Part shown: in pieces, positions 45,149 through 54,360 of the stretch
Position numbering within the stretch: position 1 is the stretch's first letter
Layout of the letters: each line of letters starts with the position of its first letter
Assembly: GCF_000372465.1 (NCBI RefSeq)
Contig: NZ_AQUZ01000012.1
Coordinates: 62,355 to 126,354 of the forward strand
Source of the DNA: Kribbella catacumbae DSM 19601
GTDB lineage: Bacteria > Actinomycetota > Actinomycetes > Propionibacteriales > Kribbellaceae
Direction of reading: 5' to 3'
DNA length: 64,000 nt
Notes under the pieces: generated by a model
Database searches by the model: none
Told to the model about the DNA's origin: nothing
The model's input: the letters and a program-made list of their open reading frames with translations, nothing else
Position numbers and translations under genes: made by a program

Positions 45149-45154
45149 TACACT
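45149..45154 (+). promoter_or_regulatory. Candidate -10 box (TACACT) of lipB
   Basis: The hexamer lies 7 bases before the lipB GTG, with no ribosome site. The lipA gene has the same layout (TACTCT, 7 bases, GTG), so both lipoate genes appear to be leaderless. Confidence 0.55.
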
Positions 45155-45161
45155 CGAAGGC

Positions 45162-45881
45162 GTGAGGGCTATCAAGTACGTCGAGGCCGGCTTCGGCGCC
45201 GATGCGGTGGACTATGAGCAGGCGTGGGCCGAGCAGCGGCGGCTGCATGCCCAGGTTGCCGAGGGCACCGGAACCGACACGGTCATCCTGCTCGAGCACC
45301 CGCCCGTGTACACGGCCGGCAAGCGCACGGAGCCGCACGAGCGACCAGTGGACGGTACGCCGGTAGTCGACGTCGACCGTGGCGGCAAGATCACCTGGCA
45401 CGGGCCTGGCCAGTTGGTCGGCTACCCGATCGTCAAACTCGCTTCGCATGTGTACGTCGTTGATTACGTCCGCCGGCTGGAGGAGGCGCTGATCGCGGTC
45501 TGCGCCGAGCTCGGTGTCCGGACCGGGCGGGTCAAGGGGCGTAGCGGGGTGTGGGTGCCCGCCGACGAGCGCGGCCGGGAGCGGAAGATCGCCGCGATCG
45601 GGATCCGGGTGGCACAAGGCGTCACCATGCACGGGTTCGCGCTGAACTGCGACAACGACCTCACCTGGTTCGACCGGATCGTGCCGTGCGGGATCTCCGA
45701 CGCCGACGTCACCACGTTGTCGAGGGAGCTCGGTCGCGACGTCAGGACCACCGAAGTGCTGGAGTCGGTCCGGCGTCATCTGGACAAGTTGCTGGCCTGG
45801 GAAGAGTACGAGCGCACCCCGGACCTGGACCATGAGGACGACCCGACCCCAGCCGGTATCACCTACGGCCTGACCGTCTGA
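45162..45881 (+). CDS. lipB: Lipoyl(octanoyl) transferase
   Basis: This 239-residue enzyme moves octanoyl from acyl carrier protein to the lipoyl domains of E2 and GcvH proteins, ahead of LipA. Motifs are [13 protein letters not shown] near residue 45, [17 protein letters not shown] near 72, [29 protein letters not shown] with the catalytic Lys, and the catalytic Cys in VPCGI. GTG 45162 fits a leaderless start; a longer version from 45114 would run through the promoter. Its substrates include SucB at 39677. Confidence 0.96.
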   Translation: MRAIKYVEAGFGADAVDYEQAWAEQRRLHAQVAEGTGTDTVILLEHPPVYTAGKRTEPHERPVDGTPVVDVDRGGKITWHGPGQLVGYPIVKLASHVYVVDYVRRLEEALIAVCAELGVRTGRVKGRSGVWVPADERGRERKIAAIGIRVAQGVTMHGFALNCDNDLTWFDRIVPCGISDADVTTLSRELGRDVRTTEVLESVRRHLDKLLAWEEYERTPDLDHEDDPTPAGITYGLTV

Positions 45882-45967
45882 CGGTCGGCGAAACCGGCCG
45901 ATCCACACGCGGTCGGAGCAAAGGGCCTCGATGGCGAAAAGCAGTAGGTACGGCTATCTCCGGGCCC

Positions 45968-45973
45968 TAGCAT
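45968..45973 (+). promoter_or_regulatory. Candidate -10 box (TAGCAT) of the TIGR02569 gene
   Basis: The hexamer is 6 bases before ATG 45980 and no ribosome site is seen; leaderless transcription is likely. Confidence 0.45.
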
Positions 45974-45979
45974 CGCTGG

Positions 45980-46816
45980 ATGAAGTCGTCGATTGCCGGG
46001 CCGCCGGCAGCAGTGTTGAGGGCGTTCGAGGTCACCGAGGCGCCCGTTGCGCTCGCCGGTGGTAAAGGTGGGACTTGGCGGGCCGGGGAGCTGATTCTCA
46101 AGCCGGTTGAGTTTGCCGCCGAGAGCAACTGGCGGTCCGAGGTGCTCACCGCCCTGCCGGAATCGGACGACTTTCGAGTGGCACGGCCGGTACGGGCGCT
46201 CGACGGGACCTGGATGGTCGAGGGCTGGGAGGCGAGCCAGTTCGTCGCAGGAGCCGAGGACGTCAGCAGGCTCGACGACGTACTGCGAGCCGGAATCGCC
46301 TTCCACGCAGCCATTGCCGACCTCGCCAGACCCACCTTTCTGGATGATCGCGATGACCCATGGTCGTTCGGGGATCGGGTGGCCTGGGAGGAGGTTCCTC
46401 TCCGGGCTGGTTCCACGGGTGAGGAATTGCTGCGCCCGTTGATCAGAGCCCGCCGGCCGGTTGAGCTGGCGTCGCAGGCTGTGCACGGTGATCTGCCTGG
46501 CAATGTGCTGTTCGCCGATGGGATGCCACCCGCGATCATCGACTGGCCGCTCTACTGGCGACCTCCGTCGTGGGCCTCCGCGGTCGCGGTTGTCGATGCA
46601 CTGTGCTGGTACGACGCGGCTCCCGGGCTGGTACTTCGGTGGTCGCACCTGCCGGGCTGGGGTCAGATGCTGGTGCGCGCGCTCATCTACCGGATCGTTA
46701 CTGACGAGGCGGTCTTCGGCTCGGCGGGCTGGACGTCAGGGCACGCCGACGCGTACAAACCGGCGATCGATGCCGCGGTCAGGTGCGCCGAGCGAGAGGC
46801 CGAAGGCGTGGAGTGA
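45980..46816 (+). CDS. TIGR02569-family aminoglycoside-phosphotransferase-like protein
   Basis: The 278-residue protein has a kinase-like fold. The catalytic loop AVHGDLPGNVLF near residue 172 keeps His-Gly-Asp and Asn, and IIDWPLYWRPP is the metal-binding Asp segment. GGKGGTWRAGELILKPVE is the N-terminal nucleotide region. This matches the actinobacterial TIGR02569 family, whose substrate is unknown. Catalytic residues are intact, in contrast to the pseudokinase next to lipB. It is probably its own transcription unit. Confidence 0.88.
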   Translation: MKSSIAGPPAAVLRAFEVTEAPVALAGGKGGTWRAGELILKPVEFAAESNWRSEVLTALPESDDFRVARPVRALDGTWMVEGWEASQFVAGAEDVSRLDDVLRAGIAFHAAIADLARPTFLDDRDDPWSFGDRVAWEEVPLRAGSTGEELLRPLIRARRPVELASQAVHGDLPGNVLFADGMPPAIIDWPLYWRPPSWASAVAVVDALCWYDAAPGLVLRWSHLPGWGQMLVRALIYRIVTDEAVFGSAGWTSGHADAYKPAIDAAVRCAEREAEGVE

Positions 46817-46887
46817 CTCGGCATACACGCCGGTGGAGACGTAAAGATTGAGCGAAGTGTCGGCGCTGTGCGGAGCGTAAACGTCGC

Positions 46888-46893
46888 TACGGT
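46888..46893 (+). promoter_or_regulatory. Candidate -10 box (TACGGT) of the membrane repeat protein
   Basis: TACGGT is followed by 6 bases and GTG at 46900, the same hexamer and spacing as cobU. This supports 46900, not 46894, as the start. Confidence 0.5.
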
Positions 46894-46899
46894 GTGAAT

Positions 46900-48411
46900 G
46901 TGTCCAAATTTCTCGGCTTCCTCCTTGGCATCGCGGTAGCGCTCGTCGGGCCGGCCATGTTCGGCGTTCTCGCGGCGGACGGCGGTATCAAGCTGAACGT
47001 GAAGGAGATGGCGCTTGCCTACGGCATCGGTGCGCTGATCTTCTGGGCCGTCGTTTCGTACTTCTCGGGTGCGGCGGCGCTCGGTGCGGCGCTGACCTTC
47101 GGCGCGATGATCTACACCGTGCACTGGATTCCCAACCGGATGACGAACTTCCTCAACGACGTTCCCGGTGTGACGACGGGGATGATCGACGGGATCAAGC
47201 AGTACACGCAGAACGGTGTGGTGCCGATCCTCGCGGTGATCTCGCTCGTCTTCGGCATTCAGCTGATCGTGCAGTCGGTGCGGAAGCGCCGGCGCGAGCG
47301 GGCCGAGGCGGAGCGTCTGCAGCGCGAGCAGGAGGCTGCTGTGCAGGCACAGCAGATGCCGGTGGCGCCGGCGCCGTATCCGGTTGCCGGGGGCGACTAT
47401 CAGCCGGACAGCCGGTTCGGTAGCAGCTTCGGGAACAACAACTACGACGATCTGTTCGAGGAAGAGCCGGCGCCGGTCCAGCCGCGCAATCAGGCGGATG
47501 AGCAGACTGCGCAGTTCGCGCCGGCACCGTACTCCGAAGCCGAGGCGGACGAGACGCGTCTCGTGCCGACGGATGCCGACGAGACGGTCATGGTGCCGAC
47601 CTCCGATCCCGGGAAGACAGTTGCCGATGGCACCGAAGTAGCTGCTACTCCCCCGCAGGCTGCTGAGCCGCAGGAGGAAGAAGCTACGCAGCAGACGCCG
47701 GTACTCCGGCAGGAGGGTGCTCCGGAGGACGCTGCTACCCAGCAAGCTCCGGTGAGCGAGCCCGAGGCTCCGGAGCCCGCCGAACCGCAGAGCGAGGCAC
47801 CGCAGCCGGATTGGCCGCAGGGCGGTGGGCCGCAAGCGGGTGGAGCTCAAGGCGGGGGCGCAGCAGGTACTGCGCCGCAGGCGGGTGGAGCTTACGGCGG
47901 GGTTGCGCCGGGTGGCGCGTCGCCTGCGGGTGAGGCAGAGCAGGAGGCTACGCAGCAGATGCCGGCCTCCGAGCCCGAAGGCCCCAAGCCCGCAGCGCCG
48001 CAAGCGGGTGCCGCGGACGAGACTGCTACGCAGCAAGTTCCGATGGGCGAGCCCGAGGCACCGAAGTACTCAGCACCGCAGGACGGGGCACCGCAAGGTG
48101 GTGGACCACAAGGCGGGGCACCGCAAGGTGGTGGACCACAAGGCGGGGCACCGCAAGGTGCAGGGCCGCAGGCTTGGGTGCCGCAGAGTGGTGGGCCGCA
48201 AGGGGGGCCGCAGGCAAGTGGGGTGTCGCGGGGTGGGGCCACGGTGGCGCCGCAGGTGGGGCGGCAGGAAGAGGTGGGGCAGCAGTACAGGGAGCGGATG
48301 GATCCGCCGGATGTTGATGACACCGGGGAGTTTCAGCTGGGGGCGTTCGAGAGTCCTGGCGGGGCTGCGCCGATGGAGCTTCCGGGGCGTTTCCGGCCGG
48401 CCGGGACCTGA
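46900..48411 (+). CDS. Membrane protein with long Gln/Pro/Gly-rich repeat tail
   Basis: The 503-residue protein has its first 130 residues forming four hydrophobic helices (SKFLGFLLGIAVALVGPAMF; ALAYGIGALIFWAVVSYF; a third; ILAVISLVFGIQLIVQSV). A charged coiled-coil stretch RKRRRERAEAERLQREQEA follows. The remaining 350 residues are low-complexity, rich in Ala, Pro, Gln, Gly and Glu, with ATQQ repeats and GGPQGGAPQ runs. The tail is probably disordered and cytoplasmic. I recognise no family; start codon GTG 46900 is supported by the promoter spacing. Confidence 0.78.
   Translation: MSKFLGFLLGIAVALVGPAMFGVLAADGGIKLNVKEMALAYGIGALIFWAVVSYFSGAAALGAALTFGAMIYTVHWIPNRMTNFLNDVPGVTTGMIDGIKQYTQNGVVPILAVISLVFGIQLIVQSVRKRRRERAEAERLQREQEAAVQAQQMPVAPAPYPVAGGDYQPDSRFGSSFGNNNYDDLFEEEPAPVQPRNQADEQTAQFAPAPYSEAEADETRLVPTDADETVMVPTSDPGKTVADGTEVAATPPQAAEPQEEEATQQTPVLRQEGAPEDAATQQAPVSEPEAPEPAEPQSEAPQPDWPQGGGPQAGGAQGGGAAGTAPQAGGAYGGVAPGGASPAGEAEQEATQQMPASEPEGPKPAAPQAGAADETATQQVPMGEPEAPKYSAPQDGAPQGGGPQGGAPQGGGPQGGAPQGAGPQAWVPQSGGPQGGPQASGVSRGGATVAPQVGRQEEVGQQYRERMDPPDVDDTGEFQLGAFESPGGAAPMELPGRFRPAGT
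48091..48171 (+). repeat. 30-bp in-frame tandem repeat inside the tail of the membrane protein
   Basis: A 30-base unit (begins CCGCAAGGTGG, ends GGGGCA) is exactly repeated at 48091-48120 and 48121-48150, with a partial third copy. It encodes PQGGGPQGGA. Because it is in frame, copy-number change would alter tail length without breaking the gene. Confidence 0.85.
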
Positions 48412-48420
48412 CACAAGCAG

Positions 48421-48477
48421 ACGTAGCAAAGGAACAGCCTCGCTGGGATGGATCAGCGGGGCTGTTTCACGCTACGT
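48421..48477. terminator. Bidirectional terminator between the membrane protein and lysR
   Basis: AACAGCCTCGCTG (48433-48445) pairs with CAGCGGGGCTGTT (48454-48466), with one G-T pair and an 8-base loop. An outer ACGTAGC / GCTACGT pair at 48421-48427 and 48471-48477 extends it. It lies between two convergent genes, the right side touching the LysR stop. Confidence 0.75.
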
Positions 48478-49432
48478 GCATGCGTTGACGTTGCCCCCAG
48501 CGCGCGTGCTCGGCGAAGGCTTCGTCGTACGCGTGGATGGCCATCTGGCAGACATCCGCGGCCATCTGGGCGCGCGGTGATTCGGTGCTCCAGGCAAGCA
48601 TCAGCCGGCGGTGGATCGGGTCGCCCACCAGCGGCCGGGTGGTGACGTCGCTGGACAGCATCCGGTACGACGTCGGCGAGATCAGCGCGACGCCCTGACC
48701 ACTCGTGACGAAACCCATCAGCACCGAGGTGTCCACCGAGTGGTGCTCGATCTTCGGCTGGAAACCGGCCTTCTCGCAGGCCGCGCGGAACAGCACGTGG
48801 AAGCCGCTGTCGTCCGGCGGTTCGCCGATCCATTCCTCGCCGGCCAGGTCGGCCAGGTCGATCTCGCCGCGCGGCCGGCTCACCGCCGCCATCGGGTGAT
48901 CGGCCGCCATCACCACGTACGCCGATTCGGACTCGACGATCGTGCACGCGTCGACCCCGGTCGGCAGCCGCAGCTCGAAACCCGGGAACTCACGCAGCAA
49001 GGCGAAATCGAGGCGCCCGTTCTCCAGCTGCTGCAACAGCACGCTGGTGGCCCACTCGACCTCGATGCTGACCTGCTCGATCTCGCCGTGGTCGCGCAGC
49101 CGGCTGGCGATCCCCGACATCGGTGCGGTCGGGAAACCACCCAGCCGTACTGCGCTCGACTCCACCGCGGTCATCGCCGACACCGTCGCCGACAGGTGGT
49201 CGACATCGACGAGGATCGCGCGGGCCCGGTCCACGGCGTACCGGCCCAGTGCGGTCGGGGTGACGCCGGTGCGGGAGCGTTCGAACAGCTCACCGCCGAA
49301 CGCCGACTCGATCCGCTTGAGCTGCGCGGTCAGGCTCGGCTGGCTGACCTTCAACCAGCGGGCGGCCCGACCGACGGACCCCGCTTCTGCCACCAGGACC
49401 ACCACCCGCAGGTGGCGCAGCTCGACGTTCAT
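48467..49432 (-). CDS. LysR-family transcriptional regulator
   Basis: The 321-residue protein has the N-terminal HTH ELRHLRVVVLVAEAGSVGRA, then VSQPSLTAQLKRIE and GGELFERSRTGVTPTALG, which are classic LysR residues 1-65. The LysR substrate domain follows, with SVEVEWATSVLLQQLENGRLDFALL-like segments. LysR proteins usually control a neighbouring divergent gene, but the neighbour upstream here is co-oriented (ABC exporter), so the target is not obvious. Confidence 0.94.
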   Translation of the reverse strand: MNVELRHLRVVVLVAEAGSVGRAARWLKVSQPSLTAQLKRIESAFGGELFERSRTGVTPTALGRYAVDRARAILVDVDHLSATVSAMTAVESSAVRLGGFPTAPMSGIASRLRDHGEIEQVSIEVEWATSVLLQQLENGRLDFALLREFPGFELRLPTGVDACTIVESESAYVVMAADHPMAAVSRPRGEIDLADLAGEEWIGEPPDDSGFHVLFRAACEKAGFQPKIEHHSVDTSVLMGFVTSGQGVALISPTSYRMLSSDVTTRPLVGDPIHRRLMLAWSTESPRAQMAADVCQMAIHAYDEAFAEHARWGQRQRMHVA

Positions 49433-49540
49433 GCGTTGTGACCGTAGTCCAGGTCCGGGCTCCGGACACAGCGGTCCCGTGTTGCGGTTTTGTCACAGGG
49501 TGCAAAATTTCTGTAACGCTCGCCGCTCCAGCACGATAGG

Positions 49541-50713
49541 TCATGACGCCTTGATCGAAATCGCCTCTCGGTAGCCGAGCCGCCGGCCGGTCCGCAGCAG
49601 CGTCCGCTCGTAGAGCCGGGCCCCCAGCCGGACGATCAGGACCGTTGCCACCAGCAGGAACACGATCGCCAGCAGCGGCTGCCACAGCGGCACGTGCTCG
49701 GTCAGCATCCGCCCCGGCATCGCCATCGACGACGCGATCGGGATGAAGGACGCCACCGACTTGGCCTCGGCGCCCGCGAAGACGGAGAAGAAGAACGGGA
49801 TCATCAGCACCATCTGCCCCGGCAACGTCGTCGAGCCGAGGTCCTCCTGCCGCGTGGCCAGCGATCCCGCCACCGCCCAGAGCCCCGCCAGCGCAACGAA
49901 GCCGAGTACGAAGAACACCACGAACCAGCCCGCGACCGGTGCGATCACCTCGAGGATGTCGGCCTGCCCTGTCGCCAGCAAACCGAGCAGCGACGCGGCC
50001 GCGATCACCACGATCTGGGTCAGCGCGAGCACCGTGTTGCCGATCACCTTGCCCCACAACAGCGCCCGGATCGGTACCGCGGCGGCGAGGATCTCCACCA
50101 CCCGGCTCTCCTTCTCCTGGACGACGCTCTGCGCGATCATCATGCCGAAGCCGAGCGCGGTCATGTAGAAGGCCAGCGCGAGCCCGATGTTGACGAAGTT
50201 GGCGACGATCTCCGGCAGCGGCCCAGGATCGAGCAATCGCTCCTGCAGCTGACTCCCGGCCCGCAACTGCTCAGGCGTCAACCCGGCCCGCGCAGCGTTC
50301 TGCTCCATCCCGAGATTGGCCGCAGCCTCCCGCAGACTGTCCTGCAGACCGGAGTCGACCCGCTGCTTGCCCAGTACTTCGAACCCGTTCTTGCCCGGCA
50401 GCAGAGCCGCCTCCACCTCACCGTCCTTGACGAGCTGCTCAGCCGCCGCGACGTCCGCAGTACGGGTGGCTTCGTAGCTGTCGCCGCCCTTGATTCCGTC
50501 GGCGACTGCGACGACCTTGGCACCCGAGTCGTCCAGTACTGCGATCTTGTCCGGCCCGGAGTTCCCGGCGACCAGCGCCGGAATGATCACGGCGGCGAGC
50601 ACCACGAGCAGCATGAACGCGGTCGAGCCGATGAATGTCTTGTCGCGGATCTTGGTACTGATCTCGCGCTGGGCCACCAGTTGCCACGGGTGCCGCAGGG
50701 TCTCGTTGCTCAT
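49541..50713 (-). CDS. ABC-2 type exporter permease (NatB-like)
   Basis: This 390-residue protein has one helix near residues 30-50, a large extracellular domain (about 55-210) and five or six C-terminal helices, the layout of NatB/YhaP permeases. MIAQSVVQEKESRVVEILAA near residue 220 is the conserved cytoplasmic signature of ABC-2 permeases of this kind. Its ATG overlaps the ATPase stop (ATGA). The substrate (sodium, drug or peptide) cannot be read. Confidence 0.9.
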   Translation of the reverse strand: MSNETLRHPWQLVAQREISTKIRDKTFIGSTAFMLLVVLAAVIIPALVAGNSGPDKIAVLDDSGAKVVAVADGIKGGDSYEATRTADVAAAEQLVKDGEVEAALLPGKNGFEVLGKQRVDSGLQDSLREAAANLGMEQNAARAGLTPEQLRAGSQLQERLLDPGPLPEIVANFVNIGLALAFYMTALGFGMMIAQSVVQEKESRVVEILAAAVPIRALLWGKVIGNTVLALTQIVVIAAASLLGLLATGQADILEVIAPVAGWFVVFFVLGFVALAGLWAVAGSLATRQEDLGSTTLPGQMVLMIPFFFSVFAGAEAKSVASFIPIASSMAMPGRMLTEHVPLWQPLLAIVFLLVATVLIVRLGARLYERTLLRTGRRLGYREAISIKAS

Positions 50714-51609
50714 CGGGTCGCCTCCCGGAAGACGTCGCTCAACGCCACGCGCTCGGGCCCGAACTCGAGCACCCGCCCGCGGCTCATCGCCTGCTGCAGA
50801 ACTTGTTGCACAAGGCCCCCATCGGGATCGGTGACGACATCGAAGAGCGCCGTCGCGCCGGCCACGTCGCGGACCTTGATCCCCGGTACGTCGCGCAGCC
50901 AGCCGGCGTCCCCGTCGACCACCAGCCGGTACGTCGCGGCCGGTCCGGCAGCGAGCTCCGCAACGGGGCCGGCGGCAACGACCTTGCCCCGCGACAGCAC
51001 CACCAGGTCGTCGCACAACCGCTCGACCAGCTCCAGCTGATGGCTGGAGAACAGCACCGGAACCTCCGGCGTGACCTCTTCGCGCAACAGGTCGACCATC
51101 GCGTCGACGGCCAGCGGATCGAGGCCGCTGAACGGCTCGTCCAGCACCAGCGCGATCGGCTCGTGCACCAGAGCCGCGGCGATCTGCACCCGCTGCTGGT
51201 TGCCGAGCGACAACGTCTCCAGGGTGTCCCCCGCCCGTTCGGCCAGCCCGAGCCGGCCGAGGATCTTGTCGGTCCGCTCAGCCGCCCGCAGCGAGTCCAG
51301 CCCGTGCAGCCGGCCGAAGAACACCAACTGCTCGTGGATCTTCATCTTCGGGTACAGCCCGCGTTCCTCGGGCATGTAGCCGAAGTCGCGCCGCACCTCG
51401 TTCGACAACGGCTCGCCCTGCCAGGTCACCGCGCCGCCGTTGGCGGCCAGTACCCCGAGGATGATCCGCATCGTCGTCGTCTTGCCGGCCCCGTTCGCGC
51501 CGACGAACCCGGTCATCCGACCGGGCCGTACGTCGAAGCTCACGTCGTCCAGCGCGAGGTGCTCACCGAACCGCCGGGTCAACCCAGCCACGCTCAGCAT
51601 CCCGTTCAC
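50710..51609 (-). CDS. ABC exporter ATP-binding protein (NatA-like)
   Basis: This 299-residue ATPase has Walker A GANGAGKTTTMRI near residue 36, QQRV-type signature LSLGNQQRVQIAAAL and Walker B IALVLDEPFSGLDPLA. The FGYMPEERGLYPKMKI segment is typical of NatA-like transporters. The C-terminal 80 residues are the usual extension. The start is GTG 51609 after GAGGAA, with ATG 51600 an alternative. It is co-expressed with the permease. Confidence 0.93.
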   Translation of the reverse strand: MNGMLSVAGLTRRFGEHLALDDVSFDVRPGRMTGFVGANGAGKTTTMRIILGVLAANGGAVTWQGEPLSNEVRRDFGYMPEERGLYPKMKIHEQLVFFGRLHGLDSLRAAERTDKILGRLGLAERAGDTLETLSLGNQQRVQIAAALVHEPIALVLDEPFSGLDPLAVDAMVDLLREEVTPEVPVLFSSHQLELVERLCDDLVVLSRGKVVAAGPVAELAAGPAATYRLVVDGDAGWLRDVPGIKVRDVAGATALFDVVTDPDGGLVQQVLQQAMSRGRVLEFGPERVALSDVFREATR

Positions 51610-51914
51610 CGTTCCTCTACTACTCCGGCCCCCTGAACCGGGCGAACGCCCGGGCCGCTCCCGCCACGGGGAGTAGGCACCACGCTAGCCAGCCAGGACC
51701 CCGCAGTACGTCGGCCCGCAGTGTGATCGCGCAGGTCATCCGCAGGGGGGAGCAGGCACCCCAACCACCTGATCATTCGCCCCCTTTTCACCCTCTGTGC
51801 GGGCCGTCCGTTCCCATGCGCAGGGCGAAGAGGGTGAAAAGGGGGCGAATGATCAGGTGAGTTGGACACTCGGCAACTCCGCGGAGGATCCCCTGCCGCC
51901 CCTAGAGTTGGCAG
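51610..51914. other. Divergent intergenic region carrying the second inverted-repeat element
   Basis: 305 bases between the leftward ABC exporter and the rightward truncated gene, so promoters in both directions are expected. The dominant feature is the inverted repeat at 51766-51859. No other gene or structure is evident. Confidence 0.55.
51766..51859. repeat. 86-bp inverted-repeat element, copy 2 (arms extended to 30 bp)
   Basis: The core arms 51770-51795 and 51830-51855 are identical to those at 23343-23428. Here the pairing extends outward by CACC/GGTG to 51766 and 51859, giving 30-bp arms. The 34-base core loop differs in sequence from copy 1 but not in length. Its place between divergent genes rules out a simple terminator role at this site. 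Confidence 0.9.
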
Positions 51915-52394
51915 GTGAAGTCAGTTCGTGTGCTCCTGCGTTCCGCCCACCGTGCCCTGACCGACGAGAACGTCGACCTCTGGCTGCTCACCGCCGCAGC
52001 CGCTGTCTTCACCATCCTGGGCATCATCGACGTAGCCAAGATGAACGTCCTGAGCTCCGCGATCCTCGCCCTGCTCGCCGCCCTCGCCTTCGCCCAGATC
52101 AAGTCCCGCAAACTGGTCGCCCAGCTCGCGACGGACCGCGACGGCACCAAGGAGATACTGCTGCGCGACTTCCCGGACGATCTGATCCGCCGCCGCGCCG
52201 AAGCCAACGACATCCTCCTCATCGGTATCTCGATGGCGCGCACCATCCAGGGCGCGCGCCTGCCGAGGTCGACTGAAGCGAAGCTCAGTGTTCGTCGCCC
52301 GGTACTACGAGGCCGCACTCGTAGGCGAAGACGACTGCCTGGACTCGGTCGCGGAGGCCTAGTTTCAGGAGGACTCGGGAGACGTGGGTTTTGA
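51915..52394 (+). pseudogene. C-terminally truncated membrane protein gene
   Basis: Residues 1-115 look real: a cytoplasmic start, two membrane helices (LWLLTAAAAVFTILGIIDVA and LSSAILALLAALAFAQI), then KEILLRDFPDDLIRRRAEAN and LLIGISMARTIQGARL. I recall longer actinobacterial proteins with this N-terminal part followed by a large C-terminal domain. From about 52,262 the frame becomes Arg/Gly-rich (RRPVLRGRTRRRRRL), because it runs through the 3' end of the opposite response-regulator gene. The downstream part is therefore probably deleted. Whether the short product is still made is unknown. Confidence 0.55.
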
Positions 52395-52959
52395 CTGTGG
52401 CCTCTCCCACGAACAACGACGTGGCGATCTCGGTGTTGGTCAGGCCGCGGGCGATCAGGCCGAGCACTTCGCGTTCGCGTTCGGTCAGGTCGGCGACCAG
52501 GTCGGGGCGGTAGACGCGTTCGCCGCCGCCGGTGAACCGCTTGATCACCCGTCGGGTCACCTCGGGGGCCAGCAGCGCGTGGCCGGAATGGACCACCTGG
52601 ATGGCCTCGACCAGGTCCTCGGGCGCGGTGTTCTTCAGCAGGAAGCCGCTGGCGCCCGCGCCGAGCGACTCGAACAGGTAGTCGTCACGGTCGAAGGTGG
52701 TCAGGATCACCACCTTGCCCGCGTCGGCGGCCACGATCCGCTGGGTCGCGGCGATCCCGTCCAGGCCGGGCATCTGGACGTCCATCAGGACGACGTCCGG
52801 CCGCAACTCCAGCGCCAGCTCGACCGCCTTCTCGCCGTCGGCGGCCTCGCCGATCACCTGGATGTCCGGCTCCACCGACAGGATCATCCGGAAGCCCGCC
52901 CGGACCAGGTCCTGGTCATCCACCAGCAGGACGCGCATCGGCGTACCGGCCTCACTCAT
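52285..52959 (-). CDS. NarL/LuxR-family response regulator
   Basis: The 224-residue protein has a receiver domain starting MRVLLVDDQDLVRAGF, phosphorylatable Asp in VVLMDVQMPGLDG near residue 59 and the conserved Lys in LLKNTAPEDL. The C-terminal LuxR helix-turn-helix is LTEREREVLGLIARGLTNTE with ATVKTHVSRVLLKLG. Its ATG overlaps the stop of the sensor kinase gene (ATGA), so it is the partner of that kinase. Confidence 0.96.
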   Translation of the reverse strand: MSEAGTPMRVLLVDDQDLVRAGFRMILSVEPDIQVIGEAADGEKAVELALELRPDVVLMDVQMPGLDGIAATQRIVAADAGKVVILTTFDRDDYLFESLGAGASGFLLKNTAPEDLVEAIQVVHSGHALLAPEVTRRVIKRFTGGGERVYRPDLVADLTEREREVLGLIARGLTNTEIATSLFVGEATVKTHVSRVLLKLGLRDRVQAVVFAYECGLVVPGDEH

Positions 52960-54299
52960 GTCTCTGGTTCTCCTTCGGGAAGTACTGGCTGCAGCGGGAT
53001 CCGGGCGCGGACCCGGAAGCCGCCCACCGGGCGGGGACCGATCTCGCTCTCGCCGCCGAGCAGGCTGACCCTCTCACGGATGCCGACATGTCCCAGCCGG
53101 CTGCCGACCGGCGCGTGCTTCGGGCGGCCGTCGTCGATCACCTCGACCTCGACGGCGGTGTCGGCCAGATAGCGCAACGTGACGTGCGCGCTCCGCGCGG
53201 TCGAGTGCCGCCGCACGTTCGTCAGCGCCTCCTGCGCGATCCGGTACACCGACACCGAGATCGTCTCGGGCAGCTTCACCGGCTGGCCGATCTGGTGGAA
53301 CCCGACCGACAAGCCCTCACCGTTCGCCGTCGAGACCAGCGCCGGCAGCCGGTCCGCACCCGCCTGCGGAGCCTTCCCCACCGGTACGCCGAGGTCGTCG
53401 TCGAGCTCGGGATCGGCGGCCCGGAGCATGCCGAGCAGCTGCCGCATCTCGTTGACCGCGGTCCGGCTGGAGTCCTCGATCACACTGAGCGCGTTCTTCG
53501 CCGCCTCCGGATCGGAGTCCATCACCCGGCGGGCACCACCGGCCTGGATGCCGATGCTGCTGATGTGGTGCGCGACCACATCGTGCAGCTCACGCGAGAT
53601 GCGCAGCCGCTCATCGATCACGGCCCGCCGGGCGTTCGCCTGTTGCTGGGTGGCCAGCTCGACGGCCTGCTGCTCGAGTTCGTGCCGCTGCCGGGCGATG
53701 CCCCAGGCGGCCCGGCCCCAGAAGTAGGCGCCGAAGAAGTACAGGACGTTGACCGCGATGTTCAGCAGCACGAACGACACATACGGCGACAACAGGCCCT
53801 GGTTGGCGCCCGTGATCGCGTCGGTCTGCAGCGCCTTGACGAATCCGTAGAACAGCCAGCAGAACATCTCCAGGAAGACGACCACTATCGCGATCTTCAT
53901 CCGGCGGCGATCCTGCGCCCAGGCCACCGCGGTGTACATCGCCATGAACTGCGAGATCTGCGTCACAAGGTTGCCGGCGAAGGCGAACGGCACCCGCTCC
54001 CCCGCCGTGAAGAACAGGATCGACACGACCAGTACGACGGTCAGCGGGTAGCGGCGGCGGAAGCACAGCGGCAGGGCGATCGCGGCGCTCAGGACGTACG
54101 CCTCGATGCCTCCGGCCCCCATGTCGACCTGGCCAGGCGCGGTCGACTTCGCCAGCTCGGTGCCGATCAGCCCGGCGACGGCCATCCCCAGCCCCAGGGC
54201 GATGTCCCGGTTCAGGCCGCGACGGTCCGGTACCGGGCGGAGCCAGACGGTGTTGGGCGTACCGGTCCCCGGGGGTGTGCCGGGCTGGGAGGTGGACAT
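52956..54299 (-). CDS. Two-component sensor histidine kinase (HisKA_3 type)
   Basis: The 447-residue protein has about six membrane helices in the first 210 residues without a large external loop, so it may sense membrane state. The dimerisation/phosphoacceptor domain has [20 protein letters not shown] with the His near residue 250. The ATPase domain shows [15 protein letters not shown] and [18 protein letters not shown] 54299 is the natural start. It forms an operon with the response regulator. Upstream it is divergent from lipA. Confidence 0.94.
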   Translation of the reverse strand: MSTSQPGTPPGTGTPNTVWLRPVPDRRGLNRDIALGLGMAVAGLIGTELAKSTAPGQVDMGAGGIEAYVLSAAIALPLCFRRRYPLTVVLVVSILFFTAGERVPFAFAGNLVTQISQFMAMYTAVAWAQDRRRMKIAIVVVFLEMFCWLFYGFVKALQTDAITGANQGLLSPYVSFVLLNIAVNVLYFFGAYFWGRAAWGIARQRHELEQQAVELATQQQANARRAVIDERLRISRELHDVVAHHISSIGIQAGGARRVMDSDPEAAKNALSVIEDSSRTAVNEMRQLLGMLRAADPELDDDLGVPVGKAPQAGADRLPALVSTANGEGLSVGFHQIGQPVKLPETISVSVYRIAQEALTNVRRHSTARSAHVTLRYLADTAVEVEVIDDGRPKHAPVGSRLGHVGIRERVSLLGGESEIGPRPVGGFRVRARIPLQPVLPEGEPET

Positions 54300-54347
54300 G
54301 GCTGCCCAGCCTACGGGTGGGCTCGCCGATGCTCCGGGAGCGCCGCG

Positions 54348-54353
54348 TACTCT
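54348..54353 (+). promoter_or_regulatory. Candidate -10 box (TACTCT) of lipA
   Basis: It is followed by 7 bases and GTG 54361, matching the lipB arrangement exactly. The short gap to the divergent kinase gene leaves little room for a leader. Confidence 0.55.
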
Positions 54354-54360
54354 GGTGGGC

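Noticed and set aside
46687-48036. Antisense 449-codon frame over the repeat membrane protein
   Set aside because: It is Arg/Leu-rich low-complexity antisense to a Pro/Gln/Ala-rich coding tail.
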